Source of the DNA: Rubinisphaera italica | GTDB lineage: Bacteria; Planctomycetota; Planctomycetia; Planctomycetales; Planctomycetaceae | Reading direction: 5' to 3' | Assembly: GCF_007859715.1 (NCBI RefSeq) | Contig: NZ_SJPG01000001.1 | Span: forward strand, 5,557,676 to 5,621,675 | Length of the DNA: 64,000 nucleotides | Part shown: positions 9,951 through 18,941 of the stretch, in pieces | Layout: every line of letters starts with the position of its first letter | How positions within the stretch are numbered: position 1 is the first letter of the stretch | Notes under the pieces: generated by a model | What the model was told of the DNA's origin: nothing | The model's database searches: none | What the model saw: only the letters and a program-made list of their open reading frames with translations | Position numbers and translations under genes: made by a program

Positions 9951-11321
9951 CTACTCAGCTGCTCGTACGGTATCCAAATCGACACACGCCAGTGAGCCCT
10001 CCGCTCCGCGGCAGTAAACGTAGCCATTACATAACACGGGCATAGTCCAGCATTGTTCGTCGAGAACTTTCAAGCGTCCCCGTTCCTTGAAGCTTTGTGG
10101 ATCCAAATCGGCCAGAACCAGTTCGCCTTCATCGCTCAAAATGATCAGATGCTCTTGAGTCGCGACCAAAGCACCGCAACCCAGATCGCGTTCCGTCCAG
10201 CTGAGTTCGCCCGTGTTCCAGTTCACGCATTTGAGCGTCACCGTTCGGCGGTTGTGAGAATTCCCATCGAAGCCATACAGCCAGCCATCTTTGAGAACAC
10301 AGGAATTCATATGGTTCCGCATGTTCTTATTTTGCCAGTCGAGCGTCAATTCCTGACCATCGAAATCGAGCATGCCGCAACCGATATTGTAGCCAGTCGA
10401 AACAAATAGTTGCCCTTGATGCCAGAGGGGCGTCGTCGAGTTCGTGTCGTAGGGAGATTCCCATTCGTAGAATGCGATCTCCGCTTTCTTCTCCAGATCG
10501 ACCAGCGAGACCCCTTCGTTATTCAACGCAGCCAGATAAGGTCTCCCCTCAAACTCGAAGACTTCGGGCGTGCCGTAACCGGGCACGTGTGCCTCTGTCT
10601 GCCATTTGAGTTCGCCGGTTTCTTTATTCAGACCAATCAAGCGACCAGCTTCGAGAATCAGCTCGTCGCCGCGAACGATAGCAGAACAAGTAAACCCCCA
10701 TTCCGGGAGAGGGATTTCGAGAAGTTCACTCAGATCGATCTCCCAGGTGACGTTGCCGGTGCTCGCATCAATACGGCGAACTTCGCCTTCGCGACTGTTC
10801 ACATAAACGGCATTGCCATCAATCGTTGGAGTTGCTCCTGGCCCACCTTTGTGCAAGTGATCCAACAGGGGACAAGGGTAAGTGAGCGACCAATGAACCT
10901 TGCCGGATTCTGCATCCAGACACCAGACCGTTTCATGATCGGTCCCTTCGGGGTGACCCATTGTATACAGCCGGTTATCGGCAATGCTGACGGTGCTGTA
11001 GCCGATGCCGATGTTGTGTCGCCAGGTGATCGGAGGCATCCCGTTCAGGGCACCGCCATCGATTTGTTCCCGGGAGATGCCATCTTCATGAGGTCCACGC
11101 CAATGTGGCCAGGTTGCCGTCCCCGGCTTGGGAGCTGGGTCGGTCTCGGTTTTCGAAGTGCTGCGGACGACCGTGTCCGAAGCATCCGAAGTTTTTGACA
11201 GCATCGGTGACTCGTCATTTCCGCAACCGGCAATGAATGCCAGACTGCCGAGAGCCGCTCCGAAAGTGAGAATTTGAGTGTACACCAACACGCTCCTGCT
11301 CTTTGTGGAATACATCGCCAT
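9951..11321 (-). CDS. PQQ-like beta-propeller lipoprotein (2)
   Basis: A 456-residue protein with a signal segment ending in a lipobox (LAFIAGC, Cys about residue 33), so it is probably a membrane-anchored lipoprotein. After a Ser/Thr/Asp-rich linker it has ATWPHWRGPHEDGIS, the family opening motif, then propeller blades such as DAESGKVHWSLTYP, DASTGNVTWEIDLS, NKETGELKWQTEAH and NWNTGELSWTERDL. It starts 16 bases after the stop of the upstream paralogue at 11338-12624, so the two are probably one operon. Function is unknown; the fold usually binds a partner or carbohydrate, or acts as a scaffold. Confidence 0.85.
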   Translation of the reverse strand: MAMYSTKSRSVLVYTQILTFGAALGSLAFIAGCGNDESPMLSKTSDASDTVVRSTSKTETDPAPKPGTATWPHWRGPHEDGISREQIDGGALNGMPPITWRHNIGIGYSTVSIADNRLYTMGHPEGTDHETVWCLDAESGKVHWSLTYPCPLLDHLHKGGPGATPTIDGNAVYVNSREGEVRRIDASTGNVTWEIDLSELLEIPLPEWGFTCSAIVRGDELILEAGRLIGLNKETGELKWQTEAHVPGYGTPEVFEFEGRPYLAALNNEGVSLVDLEKKAEIAFYEWESPYDTNSTTPLWHQGQLFVSTGYNIGCGMLDFDGQELTLDWQNKNMRNHMNSCVLKDGWLYGFDGNSHNRRTVTLKCVNWNTGELSWTERDLGCGALVATQEHLIILSDEGELVLADLDPQSFKERGRLKVLDEQCWTMPVLCNGYVYCRGAEGSLACVDLDTVRAAE

Positions 11322-11337
11322 CTGTTCGTCGTTACGA

Positions 11338-12624
11338 TTACTGGTCTGCTTTCAGAGCGGACTCAAGACGATACAAATGCGATTTTGTACGTAGATACAA
11401 TGCGGAATCTACCGGTGCGGGAGTCGCCATACATCCCTGATCGAGCCGATTTTCCGCCACGATATTTAAAGTGTCACCTGGTGTGACAACAGTCGTCTTT
11501 CCATCTTCATCACAGAAATAAATATGACCGCCTGCGTAAATGGGTGATGCGGAAAATGTTCCGCCGACCCGTTCCTGCCACGCCAGTTCACCCGTCGCGG
11601 CATCAACGCACGAGGCGACGCCGATCTTGTCGGCGATCGCGTAAATCTTCCCGTCAATCAACAACTGAGACGGCTTCGATGGCATCGTCCGATTCAATTC
11701 CCAGAGGATATGCGACTCTGTCACATTCCCCTTCGCCCCACTCGGGTTGACCGCCATGATGCTCCCCTTGCCGAAACCGGTTCCAATGTAAATGGTCTTC
11801 CCATCAAACAAAGGCCGGTTTGCTGTCGAATGTTGCTCATATTGCACCCACCAGACTTCTTCACCAGTTAACGGATCATAGGCAATTGTCGCTTTTGCAT
11901 ATGGGCTGATCAACAAATCCCGGCCATCCACCGTAAAAATGGATGGTGTGCCGTAAGCTTTTTTGTGGTCACCGTTGTCGGTATCGAATAAGTCGATCCG
12001 ATCTTTCTTCCAGACCGTTTCGCCCGTCTTTTTATTCATAGCCACAATGTACTGAAAATCGAAACCATCGTAGTGAATGAAAACCAAATCTTGGTAAACG
12101 ATGGGTGACGAACCGGGCCCCCTCCAGTGATGACAGGGCAGATCACGACGTTCCCAGATTTTCTCGCAGGTCTCTGCGTTCAGACAAGCGGTTCCATAGC
12201 TGCCGAAGTGCACATAAACCCGATCCCCATCGATATAGGGTGTCGGCGACGCGTAACTGTTTGTCACATGAATTTCACGGAGTTCTTCATTCGTGAAGAT
12301 CACTTTATTCTGCAGTATCTTGCCAGTCTTGGCTTCGATACACAGAACGGACATCTCTTTGCCGTCTTCGGTCGCAGTCGTTAGCCAGACTCGTCCATCG
12401 GCAATGACCGGAGATGACCAGCCTCGTCCAGGGATTTCTGTTTTCCAGGCGACGTTCTCGGTTTCGCTCCAGGTAATTGGAGGATGAGCCCGATCGGCAT
12501 GACCAGTTCCATTTGGTCCGCGGAACTCGATCCATTCGGATTGAGCCTGAACAGAAGAAGTACAATAGAGTGCAGCAGCAATCAGCAGCGTCGCAACGGA
12601 AAACCGTTGAGCGGTGGTGACCAT
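11338..12624 (-). CDS. Secreted PQQ-like beta-propeller repeat protein (3)
   Basis: The start at 12624 gives a clean 28-residue signal peptide (MVTTAQRFSVATLLIAAALY, cleavage after VQAQ). ATGs at 12663 and further upstream would add a long N-region; 12663 has AAAAGAG close before it and cannot be excluded. The mature part opens with WIEFRGPNGTGHAD, related to the WRGP motif of its neighbours, and carries blades such as EAKTGKILQNKV, NKKTGETVWKKDRI, DPLTGEEVWWVQYE and DAATGELAWQERVG. First gene of a probable two-gene unit with the lipoprotein paralogue 16 bases downstream. No catalytic motif was seen. Confidence 0.85.
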   Translation of the reverse strand: MVTTAQRFSVATLLIAAALYCTSSVQAQSEWIEFRGPNGTGHADRAHPPITWSETENVAWKTEIPGRGWSSPVIADGRVWLTTATEDGKEMSVLCIEAKTGKILQNKVIFTNEELREIHVTNSYASPTPYIDGDRVYVHFGSYGTACLNAETCEKIWERRDLPCHHWRGPGSSPIVYQDLVFIHYDGFDFQYIVAMNKKTGETVWKKDRIDLFDTDNGDHKKAYGTPSIFTVDGRDLLISPYAKATIAYDPLTGEEVWWVQYEQHSTANRPLFDGKTIYIGTGFGKGSIMAVNPSGAKGNVTESHILWELNRTMPSKPSQLLIDGKIYAIADKIGVASCVDAATGELAWQERVGGTFSASPIYAGGHIYFCDEDGKTTVVTPGDTLNIVAENRLDQGCMATPAPVDSALYLRTKSHLYRLESALKADQ

Positions 12625-12846
12625 GTGATTCAACACTCGAGCAACCTGAACGTTAATAAGCATACTCTTTTCATGACTCCAGAATGAACGCTTGAGTTCA
12701 TATTGTAACATCAGCCAACCCAACGTTAATGTGCAATTATGACCCTTTTGCGAGATATCAACTTAGTCAATTCCGTTGATTGATGCAAAGAAAACTCCGT
12801 AAGTGTCTCATTTTCATAGATTTACGGACTTTTTCGACATTTGCAT

Positions 12847-13389
12847 TCACGCGTGTTTTCCTGTCAATTCCTTCTCCAGGAGTTCATAAAGGGCTTCCAG
12901 CGACTGAGGAATCACTTTGGTATTGGCCAGCACAGGCATGAAATTGGCGTCTCCATTCCAGCGGGGCACGATGTGCCAGTGAAGATGGCCCGGCAGTCCG
13001 GCTCCGGCAACCAGGCCGAGATTCAACCCGATATTGAAGCCATCCGGATGGACGACTTTCCGCAATACCTCCACCATTTTAACCAGCATTGCCTGGCATT
13101 CGGCCTGCACATCGACTGGGATTTCCGTCAAATCGCCCAGATGTTCCTGCGGCGCTATCAGCAGATGACCATTATTATAGGGAAAACGGTTAAACACGAT
13201 AAACGTCTTCTCACCCCGCAGCAGCACATGATTTTTCTTATCGTTCTGGGGCTGCTGACGATAATCGCACAGAAAACAGTCCGATTTCGGTTGGACGCGT
13301 TTTTCAGGTTGCTCGACCTGAGACTCCTCTTTTTCATCTTTTGCAATGTAATCCAGCCGCCACGGCGCCCAAATCGTTTCCAGTGACAT
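12847..13389 (-). CDS. HIT-family nucleotide hydrolase/transferase
   Basis: A 180-residue protein starting MSLETIWAPWRLDYIA, with TAGGAGAA just before the ATG. It has a CFLC pair (possible zinc ligand, with later His), FNRFPYNNGHLLIAPQEHLGDL, and the HIT active-site motif GHLHWHIVPRW, the His-x-His-x-His triad that attacks the nucleotide alpha-phosphate. The N-terminal WAPWR and the spacing match bacterial homologues close to diadenosine polyphosphate hydrolases/phosphorylases. The actual nucleotide is not determined by the sequence. Confidence 0.9.
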   Translation of the reverse strand: MSLETIWAPWRLDYIAKDEKEESQVEQPEKRVQPKSDCFLCDYRQQPQNDKKNHVLLRGEKTFIVFNRFPYNNGHLLIAPQEHLGDLTEIPVDVQAECQAMLVKMVEVLRKVVHPDGFNIGLNLGLVAGAGLPGHLHWHIVPRWNGDANFMPVLANTKVIPQSLEALYELLEKELTGKHA

Positions 13390-13406
13390 AGAATTCTCCT
13401 ATATTC

Positions 13407-13492
13407 TGGGTTGAATGTTCAGGGTTGAAGGTTGAGGGTTCAGTCTTCAGGAAACTAATTCTCTCTCAACATTCAACACTCAACCTTCAACC
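13407..13492. repeat. Inverted repeat built of TTGAA/TTCAA units
   Basis: A left arm of GGGTTGAATGTTCAGGG and GTTGAAGGTTGAGGG faces a right arm CTCAACATTCAACACTC plus AACCTTCAACC. The arms are imperfectly complementary over almost 30 bases, and each arm itself repeats a GTTGAA-type unit. It fills the divergent gap between the HIT gene and purU, so it may sit inside both promoters. Confidence 0.75.
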
Positions 13493-13512
13493 AGCACAAG
13501 GCATTCCTACTC

Positions 13513-14376
13513 ATGCAAGTCACGATCACGGCTGTCGGTCCCGATAATCGCGGATTAGCCGATCCCATTGTGCATTATGTGACGGGGGTTGGAGCGAACA
13601 TCTTTGAAATTCAGATGTACGATCGCGACAGCGAACACTTGTTTGCAATGATGTTACGCATGGACTGGCCGACTGAGCAGGAATCGATTGCTGTCCTGCG
13701 GAAGCATCTCGATGTAATCGGCAAACTGAAATCGCTTACGATTCGAGTCTGGGCGCGTGACGAACACAATCGACTTCCTCGGCTGGCGATCTGCACGACT
13801 TACCGGAATGAAATTCCTTTGGCCCTCCTGCGAAACATTCGCGATGGACGACTCAAAGCCGAAGCAGCGGTCATGATTGGGAATCGCGATTCCTGCCGGA
13901 ATGTTGCCGAGCAGTTTGACGTTCCCTGGCGTTCCATTGGAGACAACAAAGGTGAACCGGACAACGACAAGTTCGTGAATGTGCTCGATGAATTCGAAGT
14001 CGACTATATTATCCTGGCTCGATACATGCGAATTCTGCCGCCGCGTCTCTGCTGGGAATTCGCAGGAGGCCGGATCATCAACCTGCATCACGGCCTGCTC
14101 CCATCATTCCCCGGCTTCCGTCCTTATCACGATGCCTACAGCCATCACATGCTCACCTACGGGGCGACCGCTCACTTCATCGTCCCCGAGCTGGATGCAG
14201 GAAATCAGATCATCAACCAGACAGCCTTCACGGTTTTACCAGGCACTCCACTCGCTGATGTCATCCGTCAGGGAGAAACCGACAACGAACCAACCTGCCT
14301 TGTGGAAGCCGTGCGACGTGTGGTCGACCGCGAAGTCGAACTGCATTTTCATCGGGTGATCAGCACGGCGAAATAG
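13513..14376 (+). CDS. purU: Formyltetrahydrofolate deformylase
   Basis: A 287-residue two-domain protein. Residues 1-80 are an ACT domain (VTITAVGPDNRGLADPIV). Residues of about 90-280 are a formyl-transferase fold with LPRLAICTTYRNEIPLALL, the catalytic Asn-His block INLHHGLLPSFPG and Asp in PELDAGNQIINQ. The family hydrolyses 10-formyl-THF to THF and formate, balancing one-carbon pools. The usual LDEGPII motif reads LDAGNQII here, and GLLPSFPG replaces SFLPAFIG, so this is a divergent member. An AAGGCA sequence about 10 bases upstream is a weak ribosome site. It is divergent from the HIT gene. Confidence 0.88.
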   Translation: MQVTITAVGPDNRGLADPIVHYVTGVGANIFEIQMYDRDSEHLFAMMLRMDWPTEQESIAVLRKHLDVIGKLKSLTIRVWARDEHNRLPRLAICTTYRNEIPLALLRNIRDGRLKAEAAVMIGNRDSCRNVAEQFDVPWRSIGDNKGEPDNDKFVNVLDEFEVDYIILARYMRILPPRLCWEFAGGRIINLHHGLLPSFPGFRPYHDAYSHHMLTYGATAHFIVPELDAGNQIINQTAFTVLPGTPLADVIRQGETDNEPTCLVEAVRRVVDREVELHFHRVISTAK

Positions 14377-14385
14377 ATTATTACA

Positions 14386-14408
14386 AGCTAGATGTTAGTC
14401 ATCTAGCT
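14386..14408. terminator. Short perfect hairpin after purU
   Basis: AGCTAGATG and CATCTAGCT are perfectly complementary around a 5-base loop, starting 10 bases after the purU stop. There is no T-tract, so termination is only a possible role; it could also be a processing or binding site. Confidence 0.4.
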
Positions 14409-14434
14409 GGCAAAAATATTGTAAGTTTCGATAT

Positions 14435-14869
14435 ATGAATCTAGAAGAATTCAAAGTTTATGTTCGACATTCGTTCCATTTTTTAATAGTGGAATATGGA
14501 TTCATTGAAGTACCAGCACCGAAAAGAAAGTTTATCAATAAATTCATGGTCTGTTACAGTACTGATGTGACGTGGATTGGAATTGAAGGGATTCATCACG
14601 GATTCGACATTGATGTGAGGCTGGCCAGTACTGATTTAAGTCTGATGAAATATCCCTCGTACTGTTTAGATGATCTGCTTTTAATACGAGATCCTCAATT
14701 CAAAAAAGTAACTGCCCAGAATATTGACACCCGTGACATTCAGAAACGTCAAATTGATCAATATGCTGAAGTATTAAAAATTCTTGCAGATGATGTTCTT
14801 CGAGGAGATTTCGAGTCTTTTCCTTTACTGGCAAAAGCAATCGATGATCGAAAGTCTCATAAAAAGTAG
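14435..14869 (+). CDS. Unrecognised 144-aa protein, immunity-protein-like layout
   Basis: A cytoplasmic, mixed alpha/beta protein with no signal or membrane segment. Early aromatic residues (FLIVEYGF) precede beta segments around VCYSTDVTWIGIEG and HHGFDIDVRL, and the C-terminus has ILADDVLRGDFESFPLL. That last ADD-x-L-x-GDF-xx-FP pattern and the overall length resemble orphan immunity-type proteins of polymorphic toxin systems, but no toxin is adjacent. Base composition is more AT-rich than its neighbours, and repeats lie on the downstream side, which would fit acquisition. No convincing Shine-Dalgarno sequence. Function unknown. Confidence 0.6.
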   Translation: MNLEEFKVYVRHSFHFLIVEYGFIEVPAPKRKFINKFMVCYSTDVTWIGIEGIHHGFDIDVRLASTDLSLMKYPSYCLDDLLLIRDPQFKKVTAQNIDTRDIQKRQIDQYAEVLKILADDVLRGDFESFPLLAKAIDDRKSHKK

Positions 14870-14895
14870 AACCCCATCGAGTCAAGTACCCGGTT

Positions 14896-15151
14896 CCATG
14901 CTCGCATCGCGCAGCAGGGCAAGCATGATTCGAGGTCGCCGTGAACCAGAAATGCGAACAAAATCTGAGGTAGCAATAGTCCCCTCTCCCTCGGAGAGAG
15001 GGCTAGGGTGAGGGGAATGGACGTGACTTTACTATAGACTTCGAAGACATCCCCTCTTCCGGCCTGCGGCCACCTTCTCCCCAGGGAGAAGGGAAGAAAA
15101 CCACTCCCCAGGGAGAAGGAAAGAGGCCCAGTGCCATGCATGTAACAGTGG
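14896..15151. repeat. Repeat-rich gap: family F copy plus CCCTCTCC/GGGAGAAGG stretches
   Basis: At 14896-14940 lies CCATGCTCGCATCGCGCAGC continuing to AGGGCAAGCATGA and GAGGTCGCC; it is repeated at 18440-18483. Then come CCCCTCTCCCTCGGAGAGAGG (14982-15002, with a TAGGGTGAGGGG tail) and two copies of CTCCCCAGGGAGAAGG at about 15076-15121, the type of G/C-box repeat often scattered in large bacterial genomes. AGTGCCATGCATGTAACAGTG near 15130 resembles the half-sites of the element at 50950. No gene was found between 14870 and 15257. Confidence 0.75.
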
Positions 15152-15257
15152 CACGGGTATTTCTGTCTGTGATTACAGAGGTATCCAAACAAAAATCGCC
15201 GAGCAGGCAAATCCCTGTTCGACGATTATTGGATTGAATTCAACTCTTAACTGTACC

Positions 15258-16586
15258 TTATTTAATCACCCGCTTCTCAACTTCGGGATCGAGTTGAAGT
15301 GCCGTCGCTTTGTCTTTCTCGGCTCCGGCTTTATCGCCGCCGTTTTCTTTGGTCTCTGCTCGTTTCCAGTAGGCCATCGCAACGGCATTATCAAAGCGTT
15401 CTGCGGACTGATAATCGGTAATTGCCTGATCCAGTTTTCCGAGAGCCATGTAGGCATCGCCTCGCAGAGAATTCGCATCGAAGTTCTCTCCGAATTCGAG
15501 GGCCTTCGTGCATTTCTCAACCGCTGCCTGATAATTCTTCTGCTTGAAGCTGATGCTGGCTTGTGCGACATAGATAGCAGACATCGTATCGTCGAGTTTC
15601 AACGCCTGTTCGAGATCTTTATTCGCTTCCTCAAACTTTTCTCGCTTGGCAAACAACTCGGCTCGTTGCACAAACAGAGCGGGGTCTTTGGGATTGCGTT
15701 GAATCTGACGAACCAGGACGAGCACCTGCTGAACCCATTGGGCAGCAGCCTGATCCTGATTGGCTTCTTCCAGTTTGCCAATCGCCTGATAGGCATCGCG
15801 TCGATGCAGATAATGTTTCACTTCATACGGCGACTTTTCAATCGCAACAGTAAAGTCGGCAATGGCCTGCTCTGGAGCACCCATTTTTGTCAACGCAAAA
15901 CCACGATTGTTGTAGCCTTTGACATACTCAGGATCGATTTTGATACTCTGACTGAAATTCTCGACTGCCTTTTCAAAATTTCCGAGTTCCAGATAGGCAT
16001 AGCCTCGATTATTGTAGGCATCGACATACTTGGGAGATTTCAGAATTGATGCATCAAAATCAGCAATTGCTTTGTCGTATTCTTTGATCGCGACAAGCAT
16101 CAAGCCACGATTGTTATAGGCTTTCGAGTAATTAGGGTCGAGTTCAACAGCCTTGGTAAAAGCTTGCTGAGCCATCGGAATATTTTGAGTTTTCACAAAC
16201 AAAAGCCCCAGCATATTGTGCCACTCAGAATTGTCGCGTTGTTTGGTCAGTGCAAGAGTTAACGAGCTGATGGCCTGCGTTGTTAATCCACTATGATCGA
16301 GAATTTGTGCACGAATGGCATAGCCTTCCGGCGGGCAAACTTTCGCATTGTGTAGCTGATCGAGCAGTGGAAAGGCGGCTTTGTAATTGCCTTCTTTATA
16401 GTAAGATTTGATTTTTCCCATCGCCTCGGCCGCATCAATCACCATAGACGATTCAGCCGCCCCATTGGGCTCGGAATCTTCAGTCGTTTTTGAATCCGTC
16501 TGACTCGTTTCGCTTGTTGGAGTGCTGTTTGAACATCCGGTAACGATCAGCATCGAACAAAGGAGCAAGAACATGAAATATCGCAT
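15258..16586 (-). CDS. TPR-repeat lipoprotein
   Basis: The start at 16586 gives MRYFMFLLLCSMLIVTGCSNS, a lipoprotein signal with the lipobox IVTGC (Cys about residue 18); the longer frame would bury it. After a Ser/Thr/Glu linker (to about residue 45) the 442-residue protein is almost wholly TPR units, with repeats such as YSKAYNNRGLMLVAIKEYDK, YVDAYNNRGYAYLELGNFEK and YVKGYNNRGFALTKMGAPEQ. The N-x-A-Y-NNRG core is very regular. TPR lipoproteins act as protein-protein scaffolds in the periplasm; no partner is indicated by context. Its upstream gap holds a weak GAGATGG sequence only. Confidence 0.85.
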   Translation of the reverse strand: MRYFMFLLLCSMLIVTGCSNSTPTSETSQTDSKTTEDSEPNGAAESSMVIDAAEAMGKIKSYYKEGNYKAAFPLLDQLHNAKVCPPEGYAIRAQILDHSGLTTQAISSLTLALTKQRDNSEWHNMLGLLFVKTQNIPMAQQAFTKAVELDPNYSKAYNNRGLMLVAIKEYDKAIADFDASILKSPKYVDAYNNRGYAYLELGNFEKAVENFSQSIKIDPEYVKGYNNRGFALTKMGAPEQAIADFTVAIEKSPYEVKHYLHRRDAYQAIGKLEEANQDQAAAQWVQQVLVLVRQIQRNPKDPALFVQRAELFAKREKFEEANKDLEQALKLDDTMSAIYVAQASISFKQKNYQAAVEKCTKALEFGENFDANSLRGDAYMALGKLDQAITDYQSAERFDNAVAMAYWKRAETKENGGDKAGAEKDKATALQLDPEVEKRVIK

Positions 16587-17038
16587 GGGCGTTTCACCAT
16601 CTCGAAATTGGGGCACGACTTCCAGTGCCGTTATCGGTGTAATGCGACAGACACCACTCATTGATGTCCCAAGTCGCCAGTTTGTTGATGAGGCTTCTAT
16701 CCGCAATGGCCGATTTGTGTCAATCCGAGTTTTTATGGTGTAAATTACTTCCCCCATTTTCATTCATGCGAAAAACGCCGCAGGGATGAAATTTGAATGA
16801 ACCGCCAAGACGCCAAGGCTTGAAGAAATCGATTCAGAATACAGTTCTCAGTAGAAATTGATTATCATTTTCACCACAAGGGCACGAAGGCACAAAGAGA
16901 TTTTTTGATTCATGATGTCAAAAGGAAATCTACCAATTTGAATTTGATGAGTTCCAGATATTAAGCACTTAGTCTCTTCGTGGTTCCTATAATTTCTTAT
17001 CAAATGATTAAGATACGGGGTTTCACAGGTGAGAATTT
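16587..17038. other. Divergent gap with CGCCAAGACGCCAAGG and CACAAGGGCACGAAGGCAC repeats
   Basis: No gene seen. At 16800-16819 is AACCGCCAAGACGCCAAGGC, and at 16870-16900 is TTCACCACAAGGGCACGAAG followed by GCACAAAGAG. Both are short tandem-like phrases that recur in many bacterial genomes as dispersed repeats. TTCGTGGTTCC near 16977 looks like the partner arm of the second phrase. The gap separates the TPR lipoprotein and sulfatase promoters; AGGTGAG at 17028-17034 is the sulfatase ribosome site. Confidence 0.65.
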
Positions 17039-18418
17039 ATGGCCAACTCCTTCAAACTCACTATTTTAACGACTGTGATATTTGTATTCACAGTGGTCTG
17101 TTTTCAATGCCGAGTGATCGCTGAAGTATCAATCCCGAGTCAGCCAAACATCCTTGTCATTGCCATCGATGACCTGAATGACTGGATTGGCTGTCTGCAC
17201 GAGCATCCTCAAGTCAAGACGCCGCATCTGGATCGACTGGCCAGTCAGGGGATTCTGTTTGAGAACGCCCATGTGCAGGCCACTTTCTGTGCGCCGTCCC
17301 GGACGAGTCTGCTTTCGGGAAAAATGCCGAAAACGACGGGATGCTTTGAATTTACTCCTCGATACGATCAGGCAGATTCCTTGAAGGGGCATGATCCCTG
17401 GCCGATGTGGTTGGGGAAATCAGGCTACAAAACTTACGGCGGGGGCAAGATCTTTCACGAAGGAACGGGAACAGGCTGGACAGCTCAGAGTTTTCAGAAT
17501 GTGATTCCTTCAGGGCCGAATCCTCGCCCCGAAGAAATACAGCACTGGCCGGTTCGGGTCTGGGACTGGGGAGCTTTCCCCGATTCTGAAGCAGAAATGG
17601 GGGATTTCAAACTCGCTCAAAACACTCGAAAACTTTTGGAGAAAAAGTATGAGGACCCATTTTTAATGGTGGCCGGTTTCCGTCGTCCGCATGTTCCGTT
17701 ACACGTGCCGGAACGCTGGTTTGCGATGTATCCGGAAGAGTCGATTGTTCTCCCAGAAATCCCTGCCGATGACCTCGACGATGTGCCTCATCCGGAAGTC
17801 GGTTTGACTTCGCATCGCGCTCCAGAACATGCGGATCTGGTCGAGAAAAAACTCCAGAGAAGTTTGACGCAAGCTTATCTGGCTTCGATCAGTTTTGTCG
17901 ATCATTGTGTCGGCGAAGTGCTGCAGGGATTGGAAGCGGGACCGAATCAAAAGAATACGATTGTCATTCTGTGGAGTGATCACGGTTTTCATCTGGGAGA
18001 AAAACAGCATTGGGCCAAACGGACGTTGTGGGAAGAAACGACCCGCATTCCGCTCATTATTGCAGGTCCCGGAATTGAAGCGGGACAGAGAATTCAGGAA
18101 CCGGTGGGGTTAATCGACTTGTATCCCACACTTGTCGAACTTGTCGAACTTGTCGGAAGTGTACCAATTGCAGGACTCGAAGGTCACAGTCTGATGCCGT
18201 TTTTAAAGGGAGAAACTGAACACAAGAGGCAGCCGGTTGTGACCTCGCTTTCAGCAAATGACCATGCGGTCCGGTCCCGAGATTTTCGATACATCCGCTA
18301 CGCCGACGGCTCGGAGGAATTCTATGATCACCGCACAGATCCCAATGAATTCACGAACCTTGCAGGCAATCCGAAATACAACAAGCTGAAACAGGAACTA
18401 GCAGAATATCTGGACTGA
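17039..18418 (+). CDS. Secreted type I sulfatase, iduronate-2-sulfatase-like
   Basis: A 459-residue protein with an N-terminal signal peptide (about residues 1-29). PNILVIAIDDLNDW supplies the metal-binding Asp pair (about 44-45). The modification motif CAPSR has Cys84 as the predicted formylglycine precursor (Cys type, needing a formylglycine-generating enzyme or anaerobic maturase encoded elsewhere). GKMPKTTG, GGGKIFHEG, FRRPHVPLHVP, WSDHGFHLGEK and a late LWEETTRIPLII follow in the usual order. The pattern is closest to iduronate-2-sulfatase-like enzymes acting on sulfated polysaccharide. An AGGTGAG sequence sits 5 bases before the ATG. No maturase or glycosidase is adjacent. Confidence 0.93.
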   Translation: MANSFKLTILTTVIFVFTVVCFQCRVIAEVSIPSQPNILVIAIDDLNDWIGCLHEHPQVKTPHLDRLASQGILFENAHVQATFCAPSRTSLLSGKMPKTTGCFEFTPRYDQADSLKGHDPWPMWLGKSGYKTYGGGKIFHEGTGTGWTAQSFQNVIPSGPNPRPEEIQHWPVRVWDWGAFPDSEAEMGDFKLAQNTRKLLEKKYEDPFLMVAGFRRPHVPLHVPERWFAMYPEESIVLPEIPADDLDDVPHPEVGLTSHRAPEHADLVEKKLQRSLTQAYLASISFVDHCVGEVLQGLEAGPNQKNTIVILWSDHGFHLGEKQHWAKRTLWEETTRIPLIIAGPGIEAGQRIQEPVGLIDLYPTLVELVELVGSVPIAGLEGHSLMPFLKGETEHKRQPVVTSLSANDHAVRSRDFRYIRYADGSEEFYDHRTDPNEFTNLAGNPKYNKLKQELAEYLD

Positions 18419-18941
18419 GGTTTCGATAAAAATCAGGTGCCATGCTTGAATCGCGCAGCAAGGCAAGCATGACTCGGGGTCGCAATAAATACAGATGTGG
18501 AATTAACTGATTCCAGGATCTAAAGATTTTCCAGAACCTAGTGCGTCATCTCCACTTAAAATTGGGATTGGTGATGTTGTAAAGCACGACAACGGAGTGC
18601 GTTACCGTTATTGGAGGTCCAATTCTAAGCCCTGACAGGGCACTAGTAAAACAAATCGAATATCTGAACTCAACGAAATGTTACTCGAAAGCCGTCCCCT
18701 CGCTGACGCTTCGGGTCAGATTACTGATGAGATTCCACGATTTGGGGCTCCGATTCATTGCGACCCAGCCACCCAGTACTTATCACTCGTCATTGCCTTT
18801 AAATGTCTAAACAAATTTTACCTTTCACCTTCATCCTTCCGCCTTCTCTCCCCTCCTGCTTCAACCTTGTCGCAAGACTTTCTACAATAGGGGCCACTCA
18901 AATTCTGTCCCTTTTAAGTTTTTCTCCACGGAGAGCGTTCG
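18419..18941. other. Repeat-filled gap: families F, D and B
   Basis: No gene seen in 523 bases. It holds the second family F copy (18440-18483, CCATGCTTGAATCGCGCAGC...), GCCCTGACAGGGC palindromic DNA at about 18631-18643, a family D copy in reverse orientation (18690-18716), and a short family B half (about 18743-18776: GGGGCTCCG...CGACCCAGCCACCC). The last 60 bases are T-rich, and GGAGAG at about 18930 is the ribosome site of the next gene. Confidence 0.75.
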
